This document shows, one piece after another, positions 35,513 through 43,954 of a DNA stretch of 64,000 bases. The DNA is taken from contig NZ_CP100461.1 in the NCBI RefSeq assembly GCF_024228675.1, forward strand, positions 3,283,398-3,347,397, given 5' to 3'. The notes beneath the pieces were generated by a model. The model was not told the DNA's origin, did no database searches, and saw only the letters and a program-made list of their open reading frames with translations. The number at the start of each line of letters is the position of its first letter. The first letter of the stretch is position 1. The stretch comes from Salinigranum marinum (GTDB lineage: Archaea > Halobacteriota > Halobacteria > Halobacteriales > Haloferacaceae). The position numbers were made by a program, and so were the translations under genes.

Positions 35513-36556
35513 TTAATACTCTAAGACGACCTGGAGCGTCTCTTCGGGCGACTGATCGAGCAGTTCGTACGCCCGGGGTGCCTCCTCGACTGGCAGTCGG
35601 TGTGTCACGAGTTCCGAGGGAGAGAGCTCCGACAGCAGGTCGAGCACGAGCCCCATCCGTCGTTCCTTGTCCCATCGGTCCGCGTGAGCGGGGTCGATCC
35701 GCGAGACCTGGCTGGCCTGCAGACGGATGTGGCTCCGGTGAAAGCGTCCGCCGAGATCGAGCGTCGCGGGTTTGGAGCCGTACCACGAGCCGACGACGAC
35801 GCGGCCGTCGTCGCCGGTCGTGTCGATCGCCGCGTCGAGCGCCGCCGGGTTCCCCGACACCTCGTAGGAGAGGTCGGCGCGGCGGTCGCCCGCCTCGAAC
35901 GCCTCGCCCGCGGCGTCGGGCGAGAGGCTCGCGTCGGCACCGCGCGCCCGCGAACGCTCCCGGCGGGCGGGGTAGTGGTCGAACGTGACCAGTCGGTCGA
36001 GGGGGAACCGCGAGAGCATCGCGGTCGTGAGGAGACCGACGACGCCCTGCCCGAACACCGCCACGCGCTCGCCGACGCGCGGACGGCCGTCCATGGCGAG
36101 GCTCACGGCGGTCTCGGCCATCGCCAGGAGGACGGCGTCCTCGTCGTCGACGCCGGGCGGGAGCCGGACGAGCGCCTCGGGCGTGACGCAGAAGTGACTG
36201 GCGTGGGGGTGGAAGGCGAAGACGCGCTGGCCGACCCACTCGTCGTCGACGTCGGAGCCGGTGGCCGTGACCGTGCCGACGGCGGCGTACCCGTACGAGA
36301 GCGGGTAGGTGGCGGCGCGGTCGAGCGAGTCGATGGTCTCGTCGAGCCGGACGTCGTCGGGGACCTGATCCCGGTAGACGAGGAGTTCGGTCCCCGGGCT
36401 GATCGCGGACAGCGACGCCTCGACCTGCACCTCGCCGGCCCCGGGCGTCTCGATCGGCATCCGAGCGACTTCGGCGTGGTGTGGCGCGACGAACCGAACC
36501 TGCCGCCCCACGTGGTCGCTCCCGGCACCGGCCTCGGTTCCGCTCTCGGCGGTCAC
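35513..36556 (-). CDS. MDR-family dehydrogenase, BchC-like
   Basis: 347 residues from GTG 36556. N-terminal GroES-like part (SAISPGTELLVYRDQVPDD, YPLSYGYAAVGTVTATG) and Rossmann part with GERVAVFGQGVVGLLTTAML. The wording SPGTELLVYRG..P and YGYAxxG is shared with the BchC bacteriochlorophyllide dehydrogenase branch. The usual N-terminal catalytic-zinc Cys/GHE set of alcohol dehydrogenases is missing. Upstream member of the PTPS-GT-methyltransferase neighbourhood on the same strand, separated by one opposite gene. Longer in-frame starts add Arg-rich sequence and were not used. Confidence 0.88.
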   Translation of the reverse strand: MTAESGTEAGAGSDHVGRQVRFVAPHHAEVARMPIETPGAGEVQVEASLSAISPGTELLVYRDQVPDDVRLDETIDSLDRAATYPLSYGYAAVGTVTATGSDVDDEWVGQRVFAFHPHASHFCVTPEALVRLPPGVDDEDAVLLAMAETAVSLAMDGRPRVGERVAVFGQGVVGLLTTAMLSRFPLDRLVTFDHYPARRERSRARGADASLSPDAAGEAFEAGDRRADLSYEVSGNPAALDAAIDTTGDDGRVVVGSWYGSKPATLDLGGRFHRSHIRLQASQVSRIDPAHADRWDKERRMGLVLDLLSELSPSELVTHRLPVEEAPRAYELLDQSPEETLQVVLEY

Positions 36557-36675
36557 CGCTGATCCCCCGACAGCCGCGTCGTCTCGGGCATAACCGCATC
36601 GTAGGATTCGTTCGGCGTAAAGCTGTCGCGGAGGCGGAACGTCCGCGCGGGCGGTCGGGCGACGCCCGCAGCGGC

Positions 36676-37230
36676 TCAGACGATCCGCTCGAAGTACGGC
36701 GGGAGCCGCTTTCTGAGCAGCGTGTACGGGACCGCGACGGCGACCGCGAGCGCACAGAGCAGGCGGATGCTCCCCGAGAACAACAGGAGACCGGGAAGCG
36801 CGCCACCGACCGTCAGCGCGAGGTCGCGGGGGGAACCGTCGTACGGTACCCAGTAGCGGGCACGGAGCCACCGGCTGGCGGGGTGGAGGTAGACCGCGTC
36901 GGTCGTCGTCCGCTCCCAGGGGCGCATCTCCTCGCCCGCGCCGAACGCGTCCATGCCGGCGTGGACCGCGCTGGCGACCAGAAAGGCCGCGGCCGCGACC
37001 GTGACGGCGGTCGGAGCGAGCGCCGCGACCCCGACGGCGGGGACGGCGGCGACCCAGCCGAGGAGCGGGAAGTGCAGCGTCTTCCGGTGGGTCCCGACGA
37101 GGAGGTCGAGGTCAGGGGCGACGCCGCCGGCGAACCCCGCGAGCGCGGCCACGGCGGCGAACTCCGGGGCGACCACGAGCAACGGTGCCGTGACGGCCAC
37201 GCCGACGACGGCGTGGGACGTGACCATCAT
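36676..37230 (-). CDS. YdjM/DUF457-type membrane-bound metal-dependent hydrolase
   Basis: 184 residues. MMVTSHAVVGVAVTAPLL, GFAGGVAPDLDLLVGTHRKTLHFPLLG and VHAGMDAFGAGEEMRPW supply the H...DxD...HR..tH..H pattern of this family, in four or five membrane helices. Function unknown; homologues are linked with membrane or SOS functions in bacteria. ATG 37230 puts the first conserved His at residue 6. Confidence 0.87.
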   Translation of the reverse strand: MMVTSHAVVGVAVTAPLLVVAPEFAAVAALAGFAGGVAPDLDLLVGTHRKTLHFPLLGWVAAVPAVGVAALAPTAVTVAAAAFLVASAVHAGMDAFGAGEEMRPWERTTTDAVYLHPASRWLRARYWVPYDGSPRDLALTVGGALPGLLLFSGSIRLLCALAVAVAVPYTLLRKRLPPYFERIV

Positions 37231-37390
37231 CGCGCTGATCGCGGAGCGCGGCGGACGGATCGGGTTCGAGTCGAGCGGTACGAATCGCCTCGACGGCGGT
37301 CCGTCGGCGACGCCGCGTCGGTCGCGTGCATACAGCGAAACGGCACGGCCCACGCATAAAACTCGCGCGAGCGGGCAGGAGCGCGGCGGC

Positions 37391-38017
37391 TCAGGCCTGC
37401 CGGCCGACGGCACGCGCGAGTGCGAGCAGATAGCCGAGCCCCGCCTGCACCTCGGGATCGCGGGTCGACCGCACGAGTCCGACGGGGCCGACCCGGTCGT
37501 GTTCGGCCGTCTCGGCGTCGCCGACCGCCCGCACCAGCCGCGTCAGCCCCTGGACGGCCTGGGGGTCGGCGGCCTCGTCGGCGACCTCGCCGAGTCGGGA
37601 GCCGGTCCGGGCGAGTTCGGCGATCATGTCGTCTTCGAGCGCCGCCGTCGCGAGCGAGAGCGCGTCGGCGATCCCGACGAGTTCGTCGAGCGTCCCCGCG
37701 CGCTGGAGCGCGACGAGCGTCTCTAACGCGGACGCGAGTTCGTCGCCGTTCTCGCCGACGAGGGAGGCGAGCCGAACCGTCTCGTCGGTGGCGAGTCCGT
37801 CGCCCGCCTCGGCGAGCGTCGCGGCCGTCCCCGCCAGTTCGGCGACCATGTCGTCTTCGAGCGCGGAGGTCCCGAGTGCGACGACGTCGAGCAGTTCGTT
37901 CACCGCGTCGAGCCGGCGTACGAACGCGGCGACGGTGTCGGGGTTCTCGGCGATGGCCGCTTCGAGCGAGTCGTACTCCGACGCGTCGAGCCCGTCGAGG
38001 GAGGATGATTCACTCAT
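37391..38017 (-). CDS. DUF1641 domain protein
   Basis: 208 residues, nearly all helical and Ala/Glu/Asp-rich. The block VQGLTRLVRAVGDAETAEHDRVGPVGLVRSTRDPEVQAGLGYLLALARAVG is the DUF1641 core (given in parts by its motifs GLTRL, VGPVGL, DPEVQ and GLGYLL). ALEDDMVAEL occurs twice, pointing to an internal duplication. Nine bases after the SQR-like gene, a pairing also seen in other archaea and in Bacillus, so it is probably an accessory of that flavoprotein. Confidence 0.88.
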   Translation of the reverse strand: MSESSSLDGLDASEYDSLEAAIAENPDTVAAFVRRLDAVNELLDVVALGTSALEDDMVAELAGTAATLAEAGDGLATDETVRLASLVGENGDELASALETLVALQRAGTLDELVGIADALSLATAALEDDMIAELARTGSRLGEVADEAADPQAVQGLTRLVRAVGDAETAEHDRVGPVGLVRSTRDPEVQAGLGYLLALARAVGRQA

Positions 38018-38026
38018 CGAACCACC

Positions 38027-39169
38027 TCACAGCAGCCCCCTGGCGGTCAGCCAGTACGACTCGTTGTACGCGAGCTTCGCCCAGTGGACCGGCCGCGACT
38101 CCGGCCGCAGGTACGGCTCGTTCTCGTAGTCGAACGAGACGAACGTGGCCTCGTCCATCCCGGCTTCGAGGAAGCAGACGGTCTTCCCGTCGTACGTCGC
38201 CGTCGGCACGCCGCCGTGGACGAGGCTGGTGAGCCGGTCGGCGACGACGCTCGCCTGGTAGTGGGCGGCACTGCCGGCCTTCGGCGCGGGAACGTCGGAG
38301 GCGTCGCCCAGCGCGAAGACGTCGTCGGCGTGGACCGCCTCGAGCGTGTTGCGGTCCACCTCGACCCAGCCGTCGTCGCCGAGGCCCGCCTCGCGGATCA
38401 TCGGGACGCCGTCGTGCGGCGGGATGGTGACCAGCATGTCGTAGTTCAGCGTCTCGCCCTCCATCGACACCAGCCGTTTGCCCTTCGAATCGACCGACTC
38501 GACGTTGAAGAACGTCTCGGCGTTGATCCCCCGCTCTTCCATCCGTGGCGCGGCCCACTCGGCGATCGTCGGCTTGCCGTGGACGCGCTGGATCGGGTAG
38601 GTGTAGGTGATGTCGACCTGGTCGCGGATGCCGCGCTCGCGGAACCAGTCGTCCGCCATGAAGACGAACTCTAGGGGCGCGGCGGGGCACATGTGTGGCG
38701 TCCCCACGACCGAGAGCACGAGGTGGCCCTCGGTGAAGTCGGCGAGCGCGTCGCGGAGGGCGAGCGCGCCCTCCTCGCTGTAGAAGTCGTGGGCCGCCTC
38801 GCGTAGCCCGGGTACCTCGTCGGGGACGATGCGCGCACCCGTCGCCAGGACGAGCTGGTCGTAGCCGAGCGTGTCGCCGCCGTTCAGCGACAGCGTCTTG
38901 CCGTCGGTGTCGATGGCCTCGACGCGCGAGAACCGCAGCGACACCCGGCGGTCGACGAGCTCCGCCACCGGCCTGTGACCGTCGGCGGGGTCACGCTTCC
39001 CGAAGGCGACGTAGAGCCAGATCGGCTTGTAGACGTGCGTTTCACTCTCGGTGACGAGCGTTACCTCGACGTCGCCCGCGTCGATCTCGGGGGCGAGCCG
39101 GTCCGCGAGTCGGTTCGCGAGCACCGATCCTCCGGTGCCCGCGCCGACGATGGCGATTCGGTGTGTCAT
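38027..39169 (-). CDS. Sulfide:quinone oxidoreductase-like FAD protein
   Basis: 380 residues. FAD-binding IAVGAGTGG-type start (IVGAGTGGSVLANRL), ATGARIVP, and VFALGDASDVPAPKAGSAAHYQA near the end. Cys in GTPHMCPAAPLEF and in GKTVCFLEAG are candidates for the redox Cys pair of SQR. It would oxidise sulfide or a persulfide and reduce membrane quinone. Transcribed after tusA and before DUF1641, so sulfur can pass from TusA. ATG 39169 chosen; the extension upstream is encoded by a simple repeat. Confidence 0.9.
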   Translation of the reverse strand: MTHRIAIVGAGTGGSVLANRLADRLAPEIDAGDVEVTLVTESETHVYKPIWLYVAFGKRDPADGHRPVAELVDRRVSLRFSRVEAIDTDGKTLSLNGGDTLGYDQLVLATGARIVPDEVPGLREAAHDFYSEEGALALRDALADFTEGHLVLSVVGTPHMCPAAPLEFVFMADDWFRERGIRDQVDITYTYPIQRVHGKPTIAEWAAPRMEERGINAETFFNVESVDSKGKRLVSMEGETLNYDMLVTIPPHDGVPMIREAGLGDDGWVEVDRNTLEAVHADDVFALGDASDVPAPKAGSAAHYQASVVADRLTSLVHGGVPTATYDGKTVCFLEAGMDEATFVSFDYENEPYLRPESRPVHWAKLAYNESYWLTARGLL

Positions 39170-39197
39170 GGTGTGTGGTGTGTGGTGTGTGGTGTGA
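39170..39197. repeat. Heptanucleotide repeat (GGTGTGT)4
   Basis: Four nearly perfect copies directly before the sqr ATG on the minus strand, within the 74-base gap to tusA. Slippage here could change the tusA-sqr spacing; no function shown. Confidence 0.75.
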
Positions 39198-39243
39198 GTT
39201 GGTTCGCGTCGGGCTGTCGTGCAGGCGTCTCGGTCCCGATCTG

Positions 39244-39480
39244 TCAGCCGATTCGGACGTAGATGCTCCAGTAGTCGTCGTGTTCGACGACGTCGAGCAG
39301 TTCGTGGCCCGCCTTGTCGAGCCACTCGGGCACGTCGTCTTTCGACCCTGTATCCGAGGTCTGTAGTTCGATGACAGTCCCCGGCTCGGACTTCTTGACC
39401 TTCCCGATGAGGTCCATCAGCGGACCGGGACAGCCGGCACCGCGCGAGTCGACCGTGACGTCGGGTGTGAGTGTGCTCAT
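39244..39480 (-). CDS. tusA: TusA-family sulfur carrier
   Basis: 78 residues from ATG 39480: TVDSRGAGCPGPLMDLIGKV holds the CPGP motif whose Cys carries persulfide sulfur; GTVIELQTSDTGSKDDVPEWLDKAGHELL follows as in the family. First gene of the tusA-sqr-DUF1641 operon. A longer start at 39543 adds 21 residues; the TATA-like TCTATACAC at ~39495-39503 lies between the two and favours the shorter form. Confidence 0.93.
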   Translation of the reverse strand: MSTLTPDVTVDSRGAGCPGPLMDLIGKVKKSEPGTVIELQTSDTGSKDDVPEWLDKAGHELLDVVEHDDYWSIYVRIG

Positions 39481-39648
39481 GAAGGTGTCACCAGTGTATA
39501 GAGTGACGGCTTCCTGGTAGATAATATTGTGCATAGTTTCCAAGAGTGTGAGAACCGTCGGTCGTCGACGCGAACGATCGACGACCGACGGAGAGCGAGG
39601 CCGTCCGCGAGCGGGCCGCCGTCGGGACCGGGAGAAGGGATCTGGAGG

Positions 39649-40680
39649 TTACTCGGGCTTGAGCCCGCCGTCCTGCACGCGCATCACGGCCTCCCCGTCG
39701 GGGAGGTTCGGGGCGTCGACCAGGCGGACGATCCGCTTGTCGCCCTTCGACTTGCGGAGGTACATCCGGAACGTGGAGGTGTGCCCGAGGATGTTGCCCC
39801 CGATCGGCTGGGTCGGATCGCCGAAGTACGAGTCGGGGTTGGAGGCGACCTGGTTCGTCACGAGGACGACGCTGTTGTAGAGGTTGCCGACGCGCATCAG
39901 GTCGTGGAGGTGTTTGTTGAGCTTCTGCTGGCGGTCGGCCAGTTGGCCCCGCCCCACGTACTCGGCGCGGAAGTGCGCGGTCAACGAGTCGACGCAGAGC
40001 AGGCGGACGGGCCACTCGTCGTCCTCGCTGTCGGAGGCGAGCTCCTTGGCCTTCTCGGCGAGGAGGATCTGGTGGTTGGAGTTGAACGCCTTCGCGACGT
40101 GGATCCGGTCGAGAACGTCGGCGAGGAGCTCCTCCATGGCCGCCTCGTCGCCGGGCGAACCCTCGATCTCGCGGTCGTCCAGCGTCGCCTGGATGATCTC
40201 GTCGTCGAGGCCGCGGACCATGTCGTCGATCCGCTCGGGGCGGAACGTGTCCTCGCTGTCGATGAAGATGCAGCTCCCGTGCAGCCCGCCGACCTCCGTC
40301 GGCAGCTGGACGTTGACCGCCATCTGGTGGGTCACCTGCGACTTGCCGGCCCCGAACTCGCCGTACACCTCGGTGATGGACTGCGTTTCGAGCCCGCCGC
40401 CGAGGAGGTCGTCGACCTCGTCGATGTACCACGAGAGCTTGCCGATCTGCTTGCGGCGTTCCAACACCGCAGAGCCGGTCTCGAAGCCACCGACGTCCGC
40501 CGCCTTGCGCGCGGCGTTGATGATGTCCGACGCGGTCGACTCGCCGATGTCCGCGGTGTTCGACAGCTCACCGGGGCTCGCGACCGCGATGGACTGGTAG
40601 CTCTCGAAGCCTGCCTCTACGAGTTTGTCTGCCGTCGCCGGCCCCACGCCGGGAAGGGACTCGAGGTCGTCGTCTGGCAT
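39649..40680 (-). CDS. radA: DNA repair and recombination protein RadA
   Basis: 343 residues. N-terminal helix-hairpin-helix ([20 protein letters not shown]), Walker [10 protein letters not shown], Walker [12 protein letters not shown], and the L2/ATP-cap region ([16 protein letters not shown]). It forms filaments on single-stranded DNA for strand exchange. No intein, unlike some haloarchaeal radA genes. ATAAAAG at 40708-40714 (CTTTTAT on minus) lies ~29 nt upstream. Confidence 0.98.
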   Translation of the reverse strand: MPDDDLESLPGVGPATADKLVEAGFESYQSIAVASPGELSNTADIGESTASDIINAARKAADVGGFETGSAVLERRKQIGKLSWYIDEVDDLLGGGLETQSITEVYGEFGAGKSQVTHQMAVNVQLPTEVGGLHGSCIFIDSEDTFRPERIDDMVRGLDDEIIQATLDDREIEGSPGDEAAMEELLADVLDRIHVAKAFNSNHQILLAEKAKELASDSEDDEWPVRLLCVDSLTAHFRAEYVGRGQLADRQQKLNKHLHDLMRVGNLYNSVVLVTNQVASNPDSYFGDPTQPIGGNILGHTSTFRMYLRKSKGDKRIVRLVDAPNLPDGEAVMRVQDGGLKPE

Positions 40681-40854
40681 GTACACGTCCCTTCCGCCCG
40701 TTCGTACATAAAAGCTTGTTAACAGCATAGTGAAAGTGTAACCGGTAGACGGAGCGGGAACGATTGCGACAGCGCCAACGGGTTCAAATCGGATACCGCG
40801 CGAGATGGTGGTCCGGAATCGGGCCGAGAACGAGCTGCGGTCGCGGGTGGCCGC

Positions 40855-40948
40855 TACGGTGGCGCGTGGCGTCGCGCTCCCCCGTGAGCGCGACCCGCGC
40901 GCGAAGGAATCGGCTGGGGAGGCTGTGGTATAACCGCCTTTCCGGCCG
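40855..40948 (+). repeat. Structured intergenic element, copy B
   Basis: ACGGTGGCGCG, hairpin GTCGCGCTC-cccgt-GAGCGCGAC (40871-40894 region), CCGCGCGCGAAGGA, then GGCTGGGGAGGC and AACCGCCTTT. Same order of parts as copies A and C, but lacking the second variable arm. It lies in the 346-base gap 40681-41026 between radA and pspAB; the remainder has no gene, only a tRNA T-loop-like GGGTTCAAATC at 40780-40790. Confidence 0.65.
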
Positions 40949-41026
40949 TCACCGCTCTCCCGCGAACACCGCATCCGGGGGCCTTCTCAGCAACTCACCG
41001 GAGTCGGGGGCGAACCGCCGCCGCCG

Positions 41027-41632
41027 TCACTCCCACGGATGCTGGCCGGCGCGGTCGGGCCAGAGCGGGTACCAGTAACCCTCGTCGCCTTCGACCGCGA
41101 GTTCGCCGTCCAGCACGGACTGGAGTTTGAACTCCCGTTTCGAGTCGCGCGAACTGGTCCCCGTCGGGGCGAACGGGTAGTATGCCCCCCGCCGGAAGGA
41201 GTAGACCCAGTAGACGTACCCCTGGTCCCCCTCGAACGCGAACAGCGCCGCCAGCAGTCGCGAGCCGTAACCGCGCTCGACGAACTCGTCGGCCGCGAAG
41301 TGCACGGAGGTAACGAGGTCTTCGGGGTCCGAATCGCTGAGCACGAACCAGTGGTAGCCGTAGTCGTCGCTGTGGCGCCAGTGTTTCGTTCCGGTCTCTT
41401 CCTGGCCGGCGTCGAGGATGGTCTCGACTTCCTCGACGGTCGACGCGAAGTCGGTGGAGTCGACGTTCGAGAAACAGAGGGCGGCCTCTCCGGCTGAGGG
41501 GAGGCCGAGGTCGGCCTCCATCGTGAGGTAGGCCGTCGACATCCCGAAGAGGTCCTCGGGGTCGGCTGCGCGGGTCGCGTCGGCCTCGGCGCTCACGCCC
41601 AGGACGGAGCGAAGCGAGTCGAACAGGCCCAT
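41027..41632 (-). CDS. pspAB: PspA-associated protein PspAB
   Basis: 201 residues. MGLFDSLRSVLG at the start, DLFGMSTAYLTMEADLGL, ALCFSNVDSTDFASTVEEVE and EFKLQSVLDGELAVEGDEGYWYPLWP match the PspAB family named from actinobacterial and archaeal phage-shock clusters. Its start abuts the htpX stop, the usual htpX-pspAB pair. No pspA lies nearby. Likely role: membrane-protein quality control with HtpX. Confidence 0.88.
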   Translation of the reverse strand: MGLFDSLRSVLGVSAEADATRAADPEDLFGMSTAYLTMEADLGLPSAGEAALCFSNVDSTDFASTVEEVETILDAGQEETGTKHWRHSDDYGYHWFVLSDSDPEDLVTSVHFAADEFVERGYGSRLLAALFAFEGDQGYVYWVYSFRRGAYYPFAPTGTSSRDSKREFKLQSVLDGELAVEGDEGYWYPLWPDRAGQHPWE

Positions 41633-42514
41633 CTACGCTTCCATCTCCCGCTCCAGTTCGCGGAGCCGTTCGACTCGCCTGTCCGTGGAGGGGTGCGTCG
41701 AGAACACCCGGCCGATGAAGTCGCCCTTGATCGGGATGACGAAGAAGGCGTTCATCTCCGACTGCTCGCGCAGGTCCTCCTTGGGGACGCGGTCCATCCG
41801 ACCCTCGATGGTCAACAACGCCGAGGCGAGCGCCGAGGGCTTGCCGGTGATGACCGCTCCGCCGCGGTCGGCGGCGAACTCGCGGTACCGCGAGAGGGTG
41901 CGGATCAGCAGGAACGAGACAATCCACACCACCAGCGAGACCAGGATGGCGACGATGACGGGCGCGCCGCCCCGTTCGCGATTCCCGCCGAGGAACCAGC
42001 CCCAGCGCACGATCAAGAACGCGAGCGTCGAGAGGAACGACGCGATGGTCATCACCATCACGTCGCGGTTCTTGATGTGGGCAAGTTCGTGTGCGAGGAC
42101 GCCTTCGAGTTCGTCGTCGTCGAGGCTCCGGAGGATGCCGCGCGTGACGCAGACGGTCGAACTCTTCCGCGAGCGCCCGGCGGCGAACGCGTTCGGAATC
42201 GAGGTGTCGGCGACCGCTACCTTCGGCTTGGGCAGGTCGGCCTGCTGGGACAGGCGTGAGACCATGCGGTGAACCTTCCGCATCTCCGTGTCGGCCTCGT
42301 CTTCCTCGACGACGTGTGCGCCCATGCTGTACAGCGCGAGCTTATCGCTGAAGAAGAACTGTCCGAGGAGGAAGATCCCCATGAACGCGACGACGGGCAG
42401 GAGCCTCCCGAAGTAGAGGCTCAACACGCCGACGAAGATGATGTAGAGGGCGAACAGCAGGAACATGGTGAGAGCCATCCGACCGCGGAGCCCCCAGTCT
42501 GGTTTCCACTGCAT
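41633..42514 (-). CDS. htpX: HtpX-type membrane zinc metalloprotease (M48)
   Basis: 293 residues, four membrane segments (two near the N terminus, two after the active site). HELAHIKNRD supplies the HExxH zinc site and FAADRGGA the third ligand. HtpX cuts misfolded membrane proteins. FFVIPIKGDFIGRVFSTHPSTDRRVERL is the typical end. TTTATGC at ~42540 (minus) gives a leaderless start at ATG 42514. Confidence 0.96.
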   Translation of the reverse strand: MQWKPDWGLRGRMALTMFLLFALYIIFVGVLSLYFGRLLPVVAFMGIFLLGQFFFSDKLALYSMGAHVVEEDEADTEMRKVHRMVSRLSQQADLPKPKVAVADTSIPNAFAAGRSRKSSTVCVTRGILRSLDDDELEGVLAHELAHIKNRDVMVMTIASFLSTLAFLIVRWGWFLGGNRERGGAPVIVAILVSLVVWIVSFLLIRTLSRYREFAADRGGAVITGKPSALASALLTIEGRMDRVPKEDLREQSEMNAFFVIPIKGDFIGRVFSTHPSTDRRVERLRELEREMEA

Positions 42515-42752
42515 GCTCGCTCTTACTGTCTCGACGGCATAAACCCTGCCGGGTCCGGACGACCGGCGTTCCCGATCGGGAGCACCGCCGTCCGACGATC
42601 GTCCGTGACGTGTTCATATCCTCCTCGATCACTGTGACAAACGACTACGAACCGAGTAAACAGCGTGACGAACAGTCGTCGATGCGAGCATATGCGACGT
42701 GTTCGCGCACAACCTACGAAAGATTATTATGGATCGACGCGGGAGTAGAATT

Positions 42753-42872
42753 ATGGCCGTTGGTCAAACACCCCAATCGGCGTACCACACGTGCAGCTGC
42801 GGTGAGTCCTTCGACACCACGGAGGAACTCCTCGCACACGCACGAGAGGTGCACGGTTTCACCCCGTACTGA
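42753..42872 (+). CDS. Tiny C2H2-like zinc-finger protein, 39 residues
   Basis: MAVGQTPQSAYHTCSCGESF then DTTEELLAHAREVHGFTPY. CxC-x12-H-x4-H gives a compact zinc finger with a recognition-type helix. TTATTATGG at 42722-42730 lies ~27 nt before ATG 42753, so the promoter is good. Haloarchaea have many such one-finger micro-proteins, some affecting swarming, biofilm or stress. Nearest gene upstream is htpX on the other strand (238 bases apart); downstream is the epimerase. Confidence 0.8.
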   Translation: MAVGQTPQSAYHTCSCGESFDTTEELLAHAREVHGFTPY

Positions 42873-42943
42873 CGCGGTCGGGGTGCCGTCGCGGACGCGA
42901 CGGTTCGGGTGTTTTCTTTTACATCCGCCGTCTACCGGTGGGT

Positions 42944-43834
42944 ATGGAGACCGTACTCGTCACCGGTGGCCGGGGTCGGTCGGGCCGCTGGCTCGTCGAC
43001 CGCCTCGCCGGCGACTACGACGTCGTCTGCGTCGACTACGACCAGCCTGGCTTCGAGGTGGCCGAGCGCGCCCACGTCGACTTCCGCGCGGCGGACCTCA
43101 CGGACAGGGGGGACGCGTTCGACCTCCTCTCGGAGATCGACCCCGACGCTGTCGTCCACTGGGCGGCGATCCCGGCACCGACGCGACACCCCGGCGGGCG
43201 GGTGTTCGAGACGAACGTCCTCGCGGCGTACAACGCCCTCACGGCGGCCGGGCGCGTCGGTGCGCGGACCGTCTGGGCCTCCTCGGAGTCCACCTACGGC
43301 TGGGCGTTCGCCCGCGAGAAGGCGCTCCCCGAGACGCTCCCGATCACTGAATCGCACCCACAGCGCCCCGAAGACCCCTACGGCACCTCGAAGGTCGCCG
43401 GCGAGGCGGTCGCGAAGATGGTCGCTCGGCGGTACGACGTCCCCGTCACCTCGATCCGCCCGTCGTGGATCCAGTACCCCGGCGAGTACGCCTGCCGCGA
43501 CGTGGCCGACGAGGGCCTGGAAGGCGGCGCGGGCAACTTCTGGTCGTACGTCGACGTCCGCGACGTCGCCTCGCTCGTGGCGAGCGCGCTCGCGTGGGAC
43601 GGGACGGGTCACGAGGCGGTCCACGCCGCGGCCGCGGACAACTACCTCGACCGTCCCACCGTCGACGCCGTCGAGGCGTTCTTCGGCGGGCTACCCGACG
43701 ACTGCGCCGTCGAGGGCGACGAGTCGGCGCTCTCGACCGCGACCGCCCGCGACCGCTTCGGCTGGACGCCCGCGCACTCGTGGCGCGACGCCGCCGACGA
43801 GGACGTGCCCGAGCCGTCGCTGTTGGCGGAGTGA
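42944..43834 (+). CDS. NAD(P)-dependent epimerase/dehydratase (extended SDR)
   Basis: 296 residues. VLVTGGRGRSGRWLV is the GxxGxxG cofactor loop, AIPAPTRHPG the following loop, SSESTYG the catalytic Ser region and YGTSKVAGEAV the YxxxK pair. Acts on a nucleotide sugar or similar substrate that cannot be named from sequence. TTTTACATCC at ~42916 precedes ATG 42944 by ~27 nt. Confidence 0.92.
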   Translation: METVLVTGGRGRSGRWLVDRLAGDYDVVCVDYDQPGFEVAERAHVDFRAADLTDRGDAFDLLSEIDPDAVVHWAAIPAPTRHPGGRVFETNVLAAYNALTAAGRVGARTVWASSESTYGWAFAREKALPETLPITESHPQRPEDPYGTSKVAGEAVAKMVARRYDVPVTSIRPSWIQYPGEYACRDVADEGLEGGAGNFWSYVDVRDVASLVASALAWDGTGHEAVHAAAADNYLDRPTVDAVEAFFGGLPDDCAVEGDESALSTATARDRFGWTPAHSWRDAADEDVPEPSLLAE

Positions 43835-43954
43835 GCCGGCCGACTGGCCGGAACTCGCGGCGTTCGGCGCTGACGATCTGAGAGATCGAGACGGCGTGGG
43901 GTCGCTCCGCTCCCTCGGGGGAGAGGTTTTAGGCTCGGTCGACGTACCAGACGT

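Noticed and set aside
39244-39543. Longer TusA starting at 39543
   Set aside because: The added 21 residues are not TusA-like and a TATA-like box lies inside the extension.
40780-40790. T-loop-like GGGTTCAAATC as part of a tRNA gene
   Set aside because: The flanking bases do not pair and no acceptor, D or anticodon arm can be found.
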